Made by a program: the position numbers and the translations under genes. Positions 22,523-34,500 of a stretch of 64,000 nt of DNA are shown here, piece by piece. This DNA is from Zopfochytrium polystomum (lineage: Eukaryota > Chytridiomycota > Chytridiomycetes > Chytridiales > Chytridiaceae): the NCBI GenBank assembly GCA_025765615.1, contig JAIVFJ010000162.1, positions 62,001 to 126,000 of the forward strand, read 5' to 3'. Position 1 is the first letter of the stretch, and each line of letters starts with the position of its first letter. The notes below the pieces were generated by a model that had not been told where the DNA came from, did no database searches, and saw only the letters and a program-made list of their open reading frames with translations.

Positions 22523-24189
22523 TCAAAGCATGAAGCCAATGTTGTGGTTCTTGATGCCCCAGCCGTAGTATACGGACCCGAACCGGCCGCTCGCACTCGA
22601 CGAAGGCGACGACGATGGCGCATGGAAGAAAACATAGCCAGGCCACAGCAGCGACCGTAGTACTGCCACGTGGCCGCCCTTTTCTACCTGCAGGCTCCAG
22701 CTGCCGCCTGTTAATGTGGGAGTTTTTGCACGATGAATGCCGAAGGAGGTGGGGTGGGGGAAGGGGGTTCCGAGCGTTAGATGACGCGTCGAGTACGTTG
22801 CGGAAGTGGAGGCTGCGTGGCGCAAGAGCAGAGGAAGACGTCCGCGTTTTCCCTCGTTGCGAAGGTCCGGATCAGCCAATACATCCCACCGCTTTCCCTT
22901 CCCCGGCCCCTCGCCGCACCTTTAGGCTCGTCCTTGGCGATTGTCTCGAAAATATCAATCGTCTCGTCAAAGTTTCCGGCCCGCTCCACGAGGGTGCGGC
23001 TATTAATGTCAAAGCCCTCGCGCAGGTGAAAGTAGCTGGTGAGCTGGTTCATGTCGGATCTGCTGAGGCCTGTGCGGGCGTTGCCCCCACCCAGCAACGC
23101 CCGGTCGGTCGAACAAGGAAGAGCGTTCATGGAGCGCTTCGGTCAGAGGGGATTCGGGAGGCTGGAGTGAAGAAGGTGTAAATGCAGGCTTTTCACCTGT
23201 GAATAGCGGATTCGGCTTGATGGTCAGCGTGGCGTCTCGGAAGAATGCACCGCGGGGAACAACTTGCACCTCATAGTTGAGTTGTGCTATGACACCCGCT
23301 AGCCGCTTCTCCTCATTTACCGATTTCACGCCCCCGCCGCCGCCACCCTCTCCACCTTCAGCGGCCGCCCCTACAGCATTCTGGGTCGATGTAAACGTTT
23401 CTCCATTAGAACGTGATACCAGCCTGACCCTCCGGAAACAACCACGCTGCGTTTCCGCTCCTTACCGCATCATCGCCTTCGTCTTTATAAGTCGACGCGA
23501 GAGCCAGGGCATGTCACACAGAGAGGAAAGTATGTCAAGCGCAGGGAGTGGAGTATTTCGTTCGTTAGAATCAATGCAGAATGTAGCAGTTCAGAGTGCT
23601 CACTTTGATTGGAGTACTCGAAAGCAGGATCCCCTGTAAACTTTTTGGTAATCTTTTCGATAAACTCCATCTCGTCGGGCGTAACGTCGGGAAGGAGAAG
23701 CCAAGCGATCATGTCCGTGCTTCATTGAGTTTCCCATACCCGTGGTTCGGTTTGTGACGGTGCAGACCCGGATTTCGCATGCGCGAGTGTAGTTCATGGT
23801 GGATAGCATACGTTAAAAGGAATGGGAGAGGCTCTTCAGATCAGGGTAATCGTAGGTGCTGCGCCGAAAACAGCATAGCGCGATAACCCAAATCTACTCA
23901 ATGAAGCAGTTAAGAACCTTCCTCACCTGTAATAAAACTTCTTCGCAAACAAGTTATCTCCCTCGAGAAGATCGCCACCGCTTCCGTCGCTGATGAGTGG
24001 GCACGACGCAATCCAGTAGTCCCTCTGCAGCCCCATCACTTTGCCCCACAGCGCGAGTGCGCCGTCTCTGGTCATCTTCTCGGCATCTGCCTTCATTTTC
24101 AGCGATGCCGATATGGTCGCGCGCTCTTCGGCATTGAGGGTGAATCCTCCGCCCGCTGCAAAGTAGTGCAAGTTGTCGATCACGTCCAT
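22523..24189 (-). CDS. RSPH9: Radial spoke head protein 9 (RSPH9)
   Basis: Component of the radial spoke head in motile 9+2 cilia/flagella. The first exon (24189 to about 23930) encodes LHYFAAGGGFTLNAEERAT and GLQRDYWIA. Later exons encode MIAWLLLPDVTPDEMEFI, FTGDPAFEY, RLAGVIAQLNYEVQVVPRGA, MNQLTSYFHLREGFDI and SWSLQVEKGGHVAVLRSLLW. The last encodes GYVFFHAP, then KNHNIGFML and the stop at 22523. Order and content match RSPH9 along its whole length. One junction around 23800-23720 is uncertain: the exon beginning TYDYPDLKSLSHSF meets a TAA that must lie in or at the edge of an intron. Direct evidence that the organism makes flagellated cells. Confidence 0.92.
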
Positions 24190-24352
24190 CGTTGTTTGCT
24201 TGAGAATGGTGGACGGGGTTGGCTGGTCCGCACGGTCGCGGCAACGAAAGGGTCTGTTGTGTGGGGTCAACCTACTCAGACAATTTTTGAGGGGATTGTC
24301 GAACATTCCCATCAATTGGCGACAGGCAGTTCGTTAGTCTCGAAAAGCTGGA
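24190..24352. promoter_or_regulatory. 163-bp divergent interval, RSPH9 / FHA gene
   Basis: Start codons of RSPH9 (-) and the FHA-domain gene (+) face away from each other. No recognised motif. Inference: a shared promoter region. Confidence 0.4.
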
Positions 24353-26926
24353 ATGGGCGACGCGCGACGCCCTTCAATTGCCGGCACGGCGGGAGGCCTC
24401 GGCGGTCTCAGCAGTGACGCCCTCGGCGGTGGAGGTAGTTTCAGCGGATCCAGCGGCGGTGGCGACGGTGACGGCGACGGGGCTTACTGTCAGAAGCCAA
24501 TGCCGGCCCAGCTGCGCCAAGGGAGTCCCTCTCCTCACCAGCTCCAGCAACAACAGCAGCCACAAAACCATCACCATCCACACAGCCAACAGCATCCACT
24601 CTCTCATCCTCCCCTAAATGGCACCCATCCCACAAATCCGCACAATTTCCAGCAATGGCCCGGGCAATACCCGGGCGAGGACAGCGGCGGACCGCTGGCA
24701 GCAACAGTGGTCCCAGGGTCGGAGACGGCGTACGAAACCGCCCGCCACCCACTTCAGCGGAGCATATCCGTGTCCCGAATCCCAGGGTCTTCATTATCGG
24801 CGGCTTCAACGGCAGCGGCGACTGTGGTGTCGGCAACATCTTCGCAACAGCCGTCGCCTCTGCCCGCACCGGCCCTTGCGGACGCGTTTGGACGGGCACC
24901 GAATAGCATGTCCGCAGGCAGCCTGTACCAGCCGCAGCCGCCGCACCTCCAGCACCTCCACCATCACCCGCCGTCCATGCAGCCGCAGCATGCATTTATC
25001 ACGAATTCGGCCGGTGTCGGCGGCGTTGGCGGTGGAAGCATCCCACAGCTCCACATGGCACCGCCGGCCGCGGCCGCAGCCGCCGCGCCTCCACCGACCC
25101 CTGGCGCGTGGTCGCGGCTCCGCTCGACGTCTTTGACTAGCTCGTCCGCGCCGCTGTCCCCCGCTCCAGTTAGCCCTTCCCCTGGCCGAGGTAGACTGTA
25201 TGCGTATACATGTGGCGTCGTTGCGCATCATGAGTGGGCGTAGACGTGAGGTGTGGCGTGTGCGTGGGTGGATGCATGGAGTGTGTCCTCCCTCTTCAAT
25301 CACTCGCGTTTTCGGAGTGGCGGAGCGCAGAGTGGCGGAAAAAATGTAGCCGTGCGCGCCTGTGAGATTACGCGGGGCGTGCTTCACCGCCGGACTAACC
25401 CAACCGTACCCCCAAACCATCCCCACCATACTACCCATGGGACCGCAGCCGCCGGAGCGCGTCGAATCAGTGGAACCACCTTGGGGGCATCCTCCGCGCG
25501 CACCAGCTTCACCGGAGCGCCGTACGGCAGCAAGCCAGGCAGCATCGCGCCGGGGACTGCTGTGCGGTCGACGGCGACAGTGTATTTTGCGTGCCTCAAT
25601 GGCGCGTTCGAGGGCACGCGAGTCGTTACTTTAGAGCCGTCGACGCCGGCCGCGGGCGTGCTGCATCCGTACCCGATGGGGCGGCCGCCAAACCCCGCGG
25701 CGACAGGGGCAGGGGGTGAAGTAGGTGGTACGGCAGCGACGGTGGCGAGCGGGGCCGCTGGTGCTGTCGACCCGTACCCGGTGCTGAGATTTTCCACAAA
25801 GGTGGTGTCGCGCAACCATGCTGTACTGTGGTACGAGAACGGGAGGGTAAGCCCCACTGGACGAAGAAAAACTTTTGCTTGATTCTTAACCGGTCAATAT
25901 CACTTCTGCATCTCTCACACGTGCACATCTCCAAACCACCCATTTGCTCTGCCTTGTTGCATCACCCCAGATCCTCATTCAAGACACCAAAAGCTCGTCG
26001 GGCACGTTCGTGAATGGGAGGCGGCTTTCGCCGCAGGGTCAGGAAAGTGCAAAAGTGGAGCTACGGGACGGGGATGTGGTGCAGTTGGGCGAAGACTGTG
26101 TACTCAACGGAGGTGAGATTTCAGGATATATAGCTCCGCCCTCCCTCTGACTAAATCCAATCCATACATTTTCTGCCGTTACTACGAAACTCACAACCCC
26201 AGTCATGCACAAGTGCATCGTGGTCAAAGTCTCCTTTGAAGCAGTTGGTCCGCCTATGTCCGCCTCTTTCTTCAGCACGCGTAGCAATCCGCAAATATCT
26301 TACCTCGGGGAGGGGGACACGGATGAGTTTATGTGTGTTTTTTTTCGTGTTTCTTTTTCGCTGCTTGCCTCGGTGCTTGCCCAAAGTCCACACCGTATTC
26401 GCTTTACGTTCACTAAACCCTTCTCTCCACCAATAACAGCGACTACCTCTCGCACCCGAACGTTCGCTACGAAGTTGAAGCCGAGGTGGCGTCGATCTGG
26501 GCGTTCATCGCAGCCGGGGACAGTTCGTTCGCACACCCCCTGGCGCGCATGCACGCCATCGAACGCGAGCTCGCCGCTGCCGCTGCGGGCGGTCCCACAG
26601 CCGCAACGCCGCCACCGCCGCCGCCGGGCGCCGCGGTCTTTGCGCGGCGCGGCAGCGTCCCGGTGTTGTCGCACGCGACGCCGACGCCGCCGCCGTTGTC
26701 GCCGTCGACGCAGGACGCCCGCTTTCGCAGCGGCGGCCGGCAGCCGAGTCCCGGCGGTGGGGCGGCGGTGGCGGTTGTTGGTGGTGGTATCGGCGCCCGC
26801 GGCGGCGGTGGCGATGCGGGGGGCAAGATATTGGATCATGGTGTGCGCGAGCGCCTCGCGGAGGGGAAGGCGAGTCCGCCTGCCAGCCTACGAGAACCGA
26901 GGACGGCGGGTGGCCCGGAGATGTGA
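24353..26926 (+). CDS. FHA-domain protein, SLMAP/Far10/Dma-type FHA
   Basis: A phosphothreonine-binding FHA domain sits after about 280 disordered residues rich in Gln, His, Pro and Ser. The domain spans several exons: FACLNGAFEGTRVVTLEPST, VLRFSTKVVSRNHAVLWYEN, then (from about 25971) ILIQDTKSSSGTFVNGRRLS, DGDVVQLGED and MHKCIVVKVSF. Core residues Ser-Arg-x-His and Asn-Gly are intact. The I.DTKSSSGTF.N wording and the following KCI.VKV strand resemble the SLMAP, Far9/Far10 and Dma FHA families. A long C-terminal part (26450-26926: VEAEVASIWAFIAAGDSSF, then Ala/Pro/Gly-rich) shows no RING and no clear transmembrane anchor. A substrate-binding scaffold role is likely; the exact orthologue is not determined. 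Intron borders at about 25193-25470, 25850-25970, 26112-26202 and 26250-26450 are approximate. Confidence 0.75.
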
Positions 26927-29900
26927 TGATGCGTGCCGCTTGCATACGGGAGAACGTTGGGCTGGGTGCTCCTCTCATTTTTTGATTTCTCGGGGGCTTT
27001 ACGGGAAACGGGCGGCGGGCAGCTGGCGGTGCCCGGACTCGGAGCGTAAGAGAAAGAAGATAGCGAGAATTTCTCGCTCTCGTCTCTGAAACAGAGAGTA
27101 CCCCACAGTCTCCACAGTACTATTAATCAATTCGGATCATCCTCTTGAAGGTTTTCGACAAACGCCAAATGCTTGTGCTGCTTAAATGGAACATGGTTGA
27201 GAGTGAAAATCTGCTGCAACGACAATCCTTGCACCATGCCAAATGATGTCGCTGAAATTCCACGAAGTCGGCCGGTACTTCAACCGTGCATTTCTTTTTC
27301 AAATTATGCTTGGCGGAGACCTTGAAAACCGTTTGGCAATGATCACAACGGAATAAATCGTCAAAGATAGAGATGAGAGACAGAAGAGTGAACCTTCTTT
27401 AGCCACTAATATTTGCATGGTTTCATCCAGGACAATATTTGCATGGTTTCATCCAGGATTGAAGTCATAAAAAACACCCCTCGATAAACTGGAGGAGAGC
27501 ATTTCCAAAATCGAAGCATAAGATTTCAGTGGCTTGGTCCTGAAAAACATCGCGAAGCTGCCTTGTCGCGAAAACTTCAAACGAGAGCGAGTAGGCAAGG
27601 TCATACTGACCAGGGAAACGATTATTGTGTCCTGATGGCCTTTTCCCGTCGCCGACATTGCTTTCTATCTCTGGCATTACAACGAGGAACCATTAATGAG
27701 TTGTGAGACACTCCTCTCAGCTCTAAAGATGGAAGAGCATGGGCCTACACTGCGAAAGCTAGCCCGTTTTGCCGTGTTTAACAAAAATCCGCCAATCCTT
27801 CGTGATGAACAAATGCGATGTTGTCACCCGCCGCAGCTGCTCCACATGCTTTGCATCGGCATGCCGAGCGTGTATCACGACACAATGTTGCCATATCGCC
27901 GCGTATCTCTCTCTATGATTTGAAACCTCACGTCATGAGATTACGCTGGTTCAACTCCAGCTACGAGGTTGGTACTGCAGCACACAACTGACAAATGCCA
28001 AACGCACAGCCACCGCCGCCACACAAAAGCGGAAAACCCTTCCAATGCGAAGGGAAAGCAGCTGGATGAAGGAAAACCCAAGGCCAAAGCTGACAAAGCT
28101 AATCAGGCAAAGGTTTTTGGAATTCAAAAGCTTCTCTGATTTAAGCTCTGAAAGCTTTTCAGTCAAAAGTTTAAAGTTTAATTCCAAATGTCTAAAAGCT
28201 AATCAGCAAAAGCCTAAAGTGAAAGTCAAAATCTTCATAAATACTTCGAACGAAGGCTTGGCGGATCGGATAGGATAGGTTAAGACGCCCTTATCCGAAA
28301 CCGTGCAAAAGCAAAAAACTGCTAACTGTAACTGAGCCAGGACCACTTGTACCTTATCCGTAACCTTAACGGGGTTTGGCTGGTTAATTATTAGTTAGTG
28401 GTTTAAACCGGTCAAAGCCGATGTTTTTGGTTAAAAAATTCCTCAACCCTATCCTTAAATGATAACCGGAGTGCAGTTAGAAATTTTGACCTCTATCCTG
28501 AGACTCCTTCCACGACTCCGCACACACTCGAGATCCCTAACAGTGGCTCCTTTGACACAAGGCTGAAACACAGCGTACATTTTACAAGGTGGCTTTTTCT
28601 TGGGTTGAAAATGGGCAGCCGCTTTGCCCCAAATTAATAATATAAAAATTCTGATCATTGGCGATCAATATCAGGGTTTAAGCTCGTAATTATTGATTTG
28701 GATCCTCAAATTCATATCCTCTATTGTGAGATAGCGAAGTGTGAAAGAATGTTGCAGCAACTTCATCCCTAAGTTGTTTCCAGTTTGTGGCAAGTTTCTG
28801 CAGGACATCGCAATTCTGCAGAGTTCTACAAGCAATCCTTGTGCGCAGCTAAGTTTGTGAGGGTTCTGGGAGTCGTCCAATGCTCAACAGAAGCAAACAA
28901 ATTTCTGGCATTTATAGAAATCAGTACAATGCACGAAATAGTAAATCAGTAGATGTCATCCTGTGGGAGGTGGGCTGCAGCAGGCTGAAAATTCTAAGTC
29001 CAATTGAGAAAAGCTGTTTTGGGGGAAGACTTACTGCATGTGGCCCCAACCTCAAGTCTCCCAGCTCCAGTTTTCAGGTTTGACTCCCGCCTCCTATGCC
29101 TGAGGCATTTAAATCTTCTGGTTCAGATCCAGAAGTGTGGAAATTTGAGGAAACAATTAAATACATACTTTTTTGAAGCAAGCTTTGCAATGGTGCTCTT
29201 GAAGGTAAATAATTAAACAATTGATGAAAGACTATATTGTTATAATCAATAATGCAGGAAAAAATTATGCAGTGAATGGCTGTGTTTAAAGTAATTGCCA
29301 ACACCTCACTATACTCACTGCCACAGATGTCTCGTCCCATCCATTGAAAAGTGAAAAGAATGTTTAGTCAATTGTCAATAAGTTTTACCCCAGCAGTCAT
29401 TGCCAGACAAAACTTTGCACCACGCATCATTATTGCAAGTTTTTCGTCAAATTTTTGGAGTTTTAGTCAATAGACATAAAGCCTAAAATTAAATGCTCCA
29501 GACGTTTCGGCGCAATCGCCTTTTTTTTTGCAGCAAAATGCCTTACACTTCTGCTTGAAGCATACAAAGTTTCGTAAAAACTTGGCAGAGTTTGTCTAAA
29601 TGACTTGTACGATCTGACGTTCATATGTTAGGGGGGTGTCCGAAAACATTTGTCACCCCCTTGAACACCAGACATTCCGTTCCACTATCTCCAAAGTATT
29701 TTTCAACAGCACAACGTATAACAATAACCGACAGTCAGTATAGGGACGGATCTGTTCAGTGCCTCGTGCCTATAAGAACCAAATCGATACGTTGTTTGCC
29801 GTGAAAGCAAGTGTTTCGTGTTGTTGGAATTCCAACTGGGATTGGAGGTAGAGGGTGCGCCAAGGCGCCTCCTCTTTAGCTGATCACTGCAGACGGGAAT

Positions 29901-30049
29901 GACCCCCAACCAAAAGGGCCCCCCACACGTATCAATCAATCATCACGCCTCGCTCGCTCGGCCGTTTTACTCACCCGTCCGGCCCCCCCGCCTCCCTCTC
30001 CACTCCCTTTCTCTCGCCGCACCTTTCATCGCATCCGCCCGTCACTTGT
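26927..30049. other. 3.1-kb AT-rich region without recognisable genes
   Basis: Clearly lower GC than its surroundings from about 27100 to 29800. Open frames are short (under 90 codons) and resemble no family I know. It contains a 26-bp direct duplication (27408-27458), imperfect repeats of AAAGCTAATCAG near 28095 and 28193, and several TTATCCGxAAC-like units (28290-28465). At 29630-29675 a segment beginning GGGGGGTGTCCGAAAAC resembles Tc1-like termini. Probably decayed transposon sequence, ending at the 3' side of SRP14. Confidence 0.5.
27408..27458. repeat. 26-bp tandem direct duplication
   Basis: Copy 1 at 27408-27433 and copy 2 at 27434-27458 are identical over their 25 shared bases (starting AATATTTGCATGG). 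Confidence 0.9.
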
Positions 30050-31063
30050 TTACGCATCCCGCTTCACCCTGCCGCTGCCGGCCCCGCCGCCGCCGCCCCC
30101 GCCGCCGGTCCTTGTCTTGGCACGTGGTGACGCAGCGCTCCCGACCTTCTCTCCCGCCACCGCTGCCTTCTTCGCGGCCGTGACCGCGCCAGCCTTCGTC
30201 TTCGTCGCCGTCTTTGCCTTCTTACCCTTCGCACCGGCGGCCGCGGCCGCCGCGGCGCCGCCCTTCTTGACGCGCTCCTTCTTCTTGAGCGACGACATGC
30301 GCAGCTTCAGCACGTTGCTGCAGCGCTCGAGGAAGCGGTCGGTGTCGCGCGGCTCGACGAGCGTCGAGATTTTCTTTTTCAACATCGTCGCGCGCACGAC
30401 GCAGGGGTACTCGGCGTCGGGGTCGGCTGCGGCATCGGTGTCGGCTTCGGCGTCAGAGGAGGGCTGCGGCAGCTGCTGCGGTGCGGGGGTCGTGGTCGGT
30501 TGCTGTTGCTGCTGCTGATGCTGCTGCTGTTGCTGCGCCTTCTTGCGCTGCCTTCGCTGCGCTATCCGTGCCGGGAAGGAATCTGGGAGGATTTTTGGGT
30601 GTAATGTCAGCTGGGTTGGGCCAAGGCCCGAACTGGGTGGCATCATCTGTCGATCGCGTGCGGGAGCTGGCGTCCCGCGCTGCCGCTCCTCTCTCACCCA
30701 CACACACAACACACAGTCGCCCACATCCATCCCCCGAGTACGCATCCCGGATCCCCGGTCGATGGGTCGATCGGTCGGTCCGTCGCTCGCCGTAAACCAA
30801 CTCACTTTCCCACGCAACACTCCCAAACACCAAAAGCATCCAAATCGAAAACAACCCCAGAAACCAGAAAAAAAAAAAAAAAGAGAACGCTGAGAAGCGC
30901 CGGTGACCCGCGAGACTTCGCGCGTCGGCTCGTCGGCCCTCTGCTCTGCTGTGCTCGCACGACACTCACGCCGCTTGTATGTGATGAGAACCGTTCCCAC
31001 GTCGGTCGACTTTTCGAAAAGCTCGTCCAGATGGACCAGGAACTGGTCGTTCTTCAGGAACAT
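30050..31063 (-). CDS. SRP14: Signal recognition particle 14 kDa protein (SRP14) with long tail
   Basis: Alu-domain SRP subunit that, with SRP9, binds the 7SL RNA 5' domain and contributes to elongation arrest. Exon 1 (31063-30970) encodes MFLKNDQFLVHLDELFEKST and VLITYKR, matching the SRP14 N-terminus. Exon 2 (30582-30050) continues FPARIAQRRQRKKAQ, a polyQ/Pro loop, then EYPCVVRATMLKKKISTLVE and DTDRFLERCSNVLKLRMSSL, the conserved second half. The joined protein is 208 residues, longer than human SRP14 (136). It has a Gln/Asp-rich insertion in the internal loop and an Ala/Lys/Gly-rich basic tail resembling a histone H1 tail. The intron (30969-30583) ends in a good acceptor. Confidence 0.93.
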   Translation of the reverse strand: MFLKNDQFLVHLDELFEKSTDVGTVLITYKRRECRASTAEQRADEPTREVSRVTGASQRSLFFFFSGFWGCFRFGCFWCLGVLRGKVSWFTASDGPTDRPIDRGSGMRTRGMDVGDCVLCVWVREERQRGTPAPARDRQMMPPSSGLGPTQLTLHPKILPDSFPARIAQRRQRKKAQQQQQHQQQQQQPTTTPAPQQLPQPSSDAEADTDAAADPDAEYPCVVRATMLKKKISTLVEPRDTDRFLERCSNVLKLRMSSLKKKERVKKGGAAAAAAAGAKGKKAKTATKTKAGAVTAAKKAAVAGEKVGSAASPRAKTRTGGGGGGGGAGSGRVKRDA

Positions 31064-31139
31064 TTCTTTCTTTCGATCCTTGTCACATTCTTTCTTTCAT
31101 TCATTCACTCGCTTGTTCATTCCACACACCCCTTCAGAA

Positions 31140-31262
31140 GTGCTTTCGATTGTGCGCAACTGGAGCACAAAAAAAAAAAAAAAAAAAAGAGGAGCACTAT
31201 ACCGAAAAACGGGAAGCAAACGAACAAGGTGTTAGAAGAGAGGAAGAGAAAAAGAGAGAGTG

Positions 31263-31304
<42 letters not shown>

Positions 31305-31520
31305 CGAGTGTGTGTGTGCGCGTGTGTCGTGGGAGGAGGAGGAGGCGAGTGAAAAACAGGCAAACGGGGATGAAAACACAACTTTAAACGGACGGGCATA
31401 ATGAACACCAAAAGTGCTGGAGGAGGGGGCCAGAGGGCGCGACAAGAAAAAAAAAAAAAAAAAAACTGAAGGGAGAACAAAAGAAAAAAAAAACAAAAAC
31501 AAAAAAACCTTCTGCTGGGC
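31140..31520. repeat. GA microsatellite and A-rich tracts between SRP14 and ADA3
   Basis: Run of 20 A at 31169-31188, GA tract at 31252-31306, GT-rich at 31308-31328, A-rich at 31446-31507. Lies between the SRP14 start (-) and the ADA3 stop (-). Confidence 0.85.
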
Positions 31521-31573
31521 CTGTGCTTGTGTGTCTGCATGCGTGTGTGCGTGTGTCCTTGTACAAAACATAT

Positions 31574-34500
31574 CTACCCCTCCACTCTGGTAGCAAACAC
31601 AGACTCGGTCGGGATCGATACTTTTTCTGGCGGAAAGAGGCAGCCGACACTCTCGATCACAAACGCTCTCCTCTCAATCAGCTCAAGAATTTGCTGAGAC
31701 ACCCCAGGACTCCGAGCCGCAGTATTTGTTGCTGCAGCGGCGCCGGCTACTGTTGCTGCTGCTGGCGCTGGCGCCGGCGCCGGCGCGGGAGTCGAGGAAG
31801 TGGACGAAGTGGAGGAAGAGGACGCGGAGGCAGAGGTCGCGGCGGATGCGAACGGAAGGGAGGTCGCGGAGGCGAGAGACAAAGTTGACAAGGACGACGA
31901 AGAGGACGAGTGCGGCTGCCGCAGTGGCGCTGTCGTCGGCGATAGGGAGAGAGAGACCGGCGCGTTGTTGGAGGAAATTGTCGACAGGGAGGAGGCGGCG
32001 GTTGCGGAAGTGGTGCTGCTACTGGTGTTACTGGTGTTGCCATTGCTGATGATACTGTTGCCGTTGATGATGTGGAACGGGGAGGCGGAGGAGGAGGACG
32101 GCGAAGAGGAGGAAATCGAGTTGGCGGTAGCAGTGATCGTGGTGGGGGCGGCGGCGATGTTAGCAGTGAAAGTGGTTGAGGCACTGGTGGTGACGGCCAT
32201 GACGGAGTTGGTGAGGGATGGCCCCGCGGAAGCGGCGGTCCCGCCCCCGCCACCACCCTTGCCGCCCTTCTTCTTTGGCTTCGGTTGCGTCTTCTGGTAA
32301 AGTAACAGGAACAATGAAAGCAAGAGAGGAAGACAGCGAAGGTGGTAAGTGAAGCGAAATGACAAGAGGCATCTCAACTGGGGAACTCTCGACTCTCCCT
32401 CCTCCACATCCCAAATCGCTCGCCAACTTACCGCTCTCTTGGCGTATCCGGCTTCAATCTGCTTCGACAACGCGTCCAGCACGCTGCAATATTGTTCGTA
32501 ACCACGATGGTACGCCGCCAGCTCTTTTAGCCGTTGCTTTTTTGCCTGATTGTCGAGCATCTGCTGCAAAAGATCGTGCTGCACCCGCCGAAGCTCCTGG
32601 CTGATTTCGTCGTTGTCCTTGTGGTCCATTGCAATCTGCACCCATAAAAAGAAAACTCAGATTGGATGTAAAAAAAGTTCAGGGCTTCAACACACACGCA
32701 CACACATGCAACGTGCATGCATACGGAAGCAGCAGACAAGAAAGATAACCACCAAAGACAACCACCACACTCACCTTTGTCCCATCAATGACGCCAATGT
32801 GCTTAAGTTCATTCAAAAGCCGGTCCTCGAGCGGCAAAAATTCCGTATACGGGCGGCCTGCCGCTGCAGCGGGTGTAGGTTCCAAATGTACAAATTCACC
32901 GCTCTTGCCGTTCGGCATGGACGCTCTGGCAGTCCTGCTCCCGTTCTCGTAACCGTCATGACCATAGTAATCGCTGCTGGTGCCATGGCGAAAGGCGGCA
33001 ATGTCGTTTTCCTCCTCCAATGCCTCTTCCTCCTCTGGCGCTGCCTCATTCCACTGCTTCTGGCACGAGTCGAGGTCCAGACCAGGGACGGTGATATCTT
33101 GTTCTCGCACTAAGTCGATGATACGTTGTCCCAGGTCGCCAAGGCTTGAGCCTCCGCCTTCGCGACATCCTGCTCGTCCTCCTCCAGTTAAGGAGATAAA
33201 TGTAGAGTGGGAATCGTCGTATTCTGGCCGGCTGGCAAACAGCGTTGCAGCTGGGTATGCGGTCGAGGTCGAAGCATGACGCCGGTTTGGCTCTGAGTGG
33301 AGCAGCAGTGGTGGTCTTTCAAACAAAGCACCGTCCTCGTCCGCCCACTGCTCGAGGTAGTGGCGGCCAAGAGGTGGCGCAATAAAAGGGGTCACGTCGT
33401 CTCCCTGAATTATGCAGCACAGGAACGATTCAGAAGAACAAGGAAACAAGAGTCAACGACCACTCGCCGTTCCTCTGCATATGAAAAAACAAGAAAAACG
33501 CACATTGCTATCCAGGAACGCAAAGTCTTCATCGGTTAATGGCCTAAAATACTGGCTTTCGCAGAAGCTCCAAAATTGAGCGACGGGAATCTGCTGCGGT
33601 GGCGCTTTTGCCTTTGAATAGTCGCCGTTCACGGGTGCCTCATCCTTCTTTTCGGGTTCAGGCGTTTCGTTTCTTAAAGCTGAGGGGTCCTCCACGAGTT
33701 CGGAGGCATTCGTTCCTCTCCGGCGGTTGGATTTTGGTTTCGGAACCTTATTGTTTTTTGTTTTTTTTGTTTTTTTTTTGTTTTTTTTTTTGCAGGGTGG
33801 AAAGAAAATGGAAACAACAAAATACAACAGAGAAAGAAAAAGAAACACGGAGTTCAGCTTAGAAAGTCTACTTTCACGACGGCCACTTACCGATCGCGGT
33901 GGTCTCGCGTTGGCAGGCTTGGAATGGGACTTTGCAAGGCTTGGCACGGGGGGTGACAGCTTGGGTGAAAGGAGGCGAGGACGAGGACGCTGAAGACATC
34001 TTGACTTTCATGATACCGTTTTGAGTCAAAGCTATTTTCACTGAGCCATCCTCTGATTTCCGGACAGCCGCCAGGCCTACCGTGGAAAAAGAAAAGTTTA
34101 AGTTCACGACCTTCGAATCAACGAATTGGAAGAGTGTGAAGTCTCTGTGTCTGTGTGTGTGTGTGTGTGTGTGTGTCTGTGGTGCGTGTTTTGGGCGCAA
34201 GAGAAACAAATGGACGAATCGAGGGAAAAAGAAGCAGACCTTCTCCTTCGCCTTCCACTTCCAGCTCATCCCTCTTCCTTTTCAGTCTGACCGGCAATTT
34301 TCCATCAGTTAATGAAGTGCAGGCTCCACAAGGGTAGTATCGATACAAGTGGCCACTTACTGGTTGGGTGAGACTGGCCGTGAGTTTTCGTCCACCCCTG
34401 TCCCACCAACGGTACAAATGAAAAGAGGAAAGGAATGAGCGGCGCAGAACCTTGGACCATTGAACCCATGCCAACGTCGAAAACAGAACCTAACCCCCCC

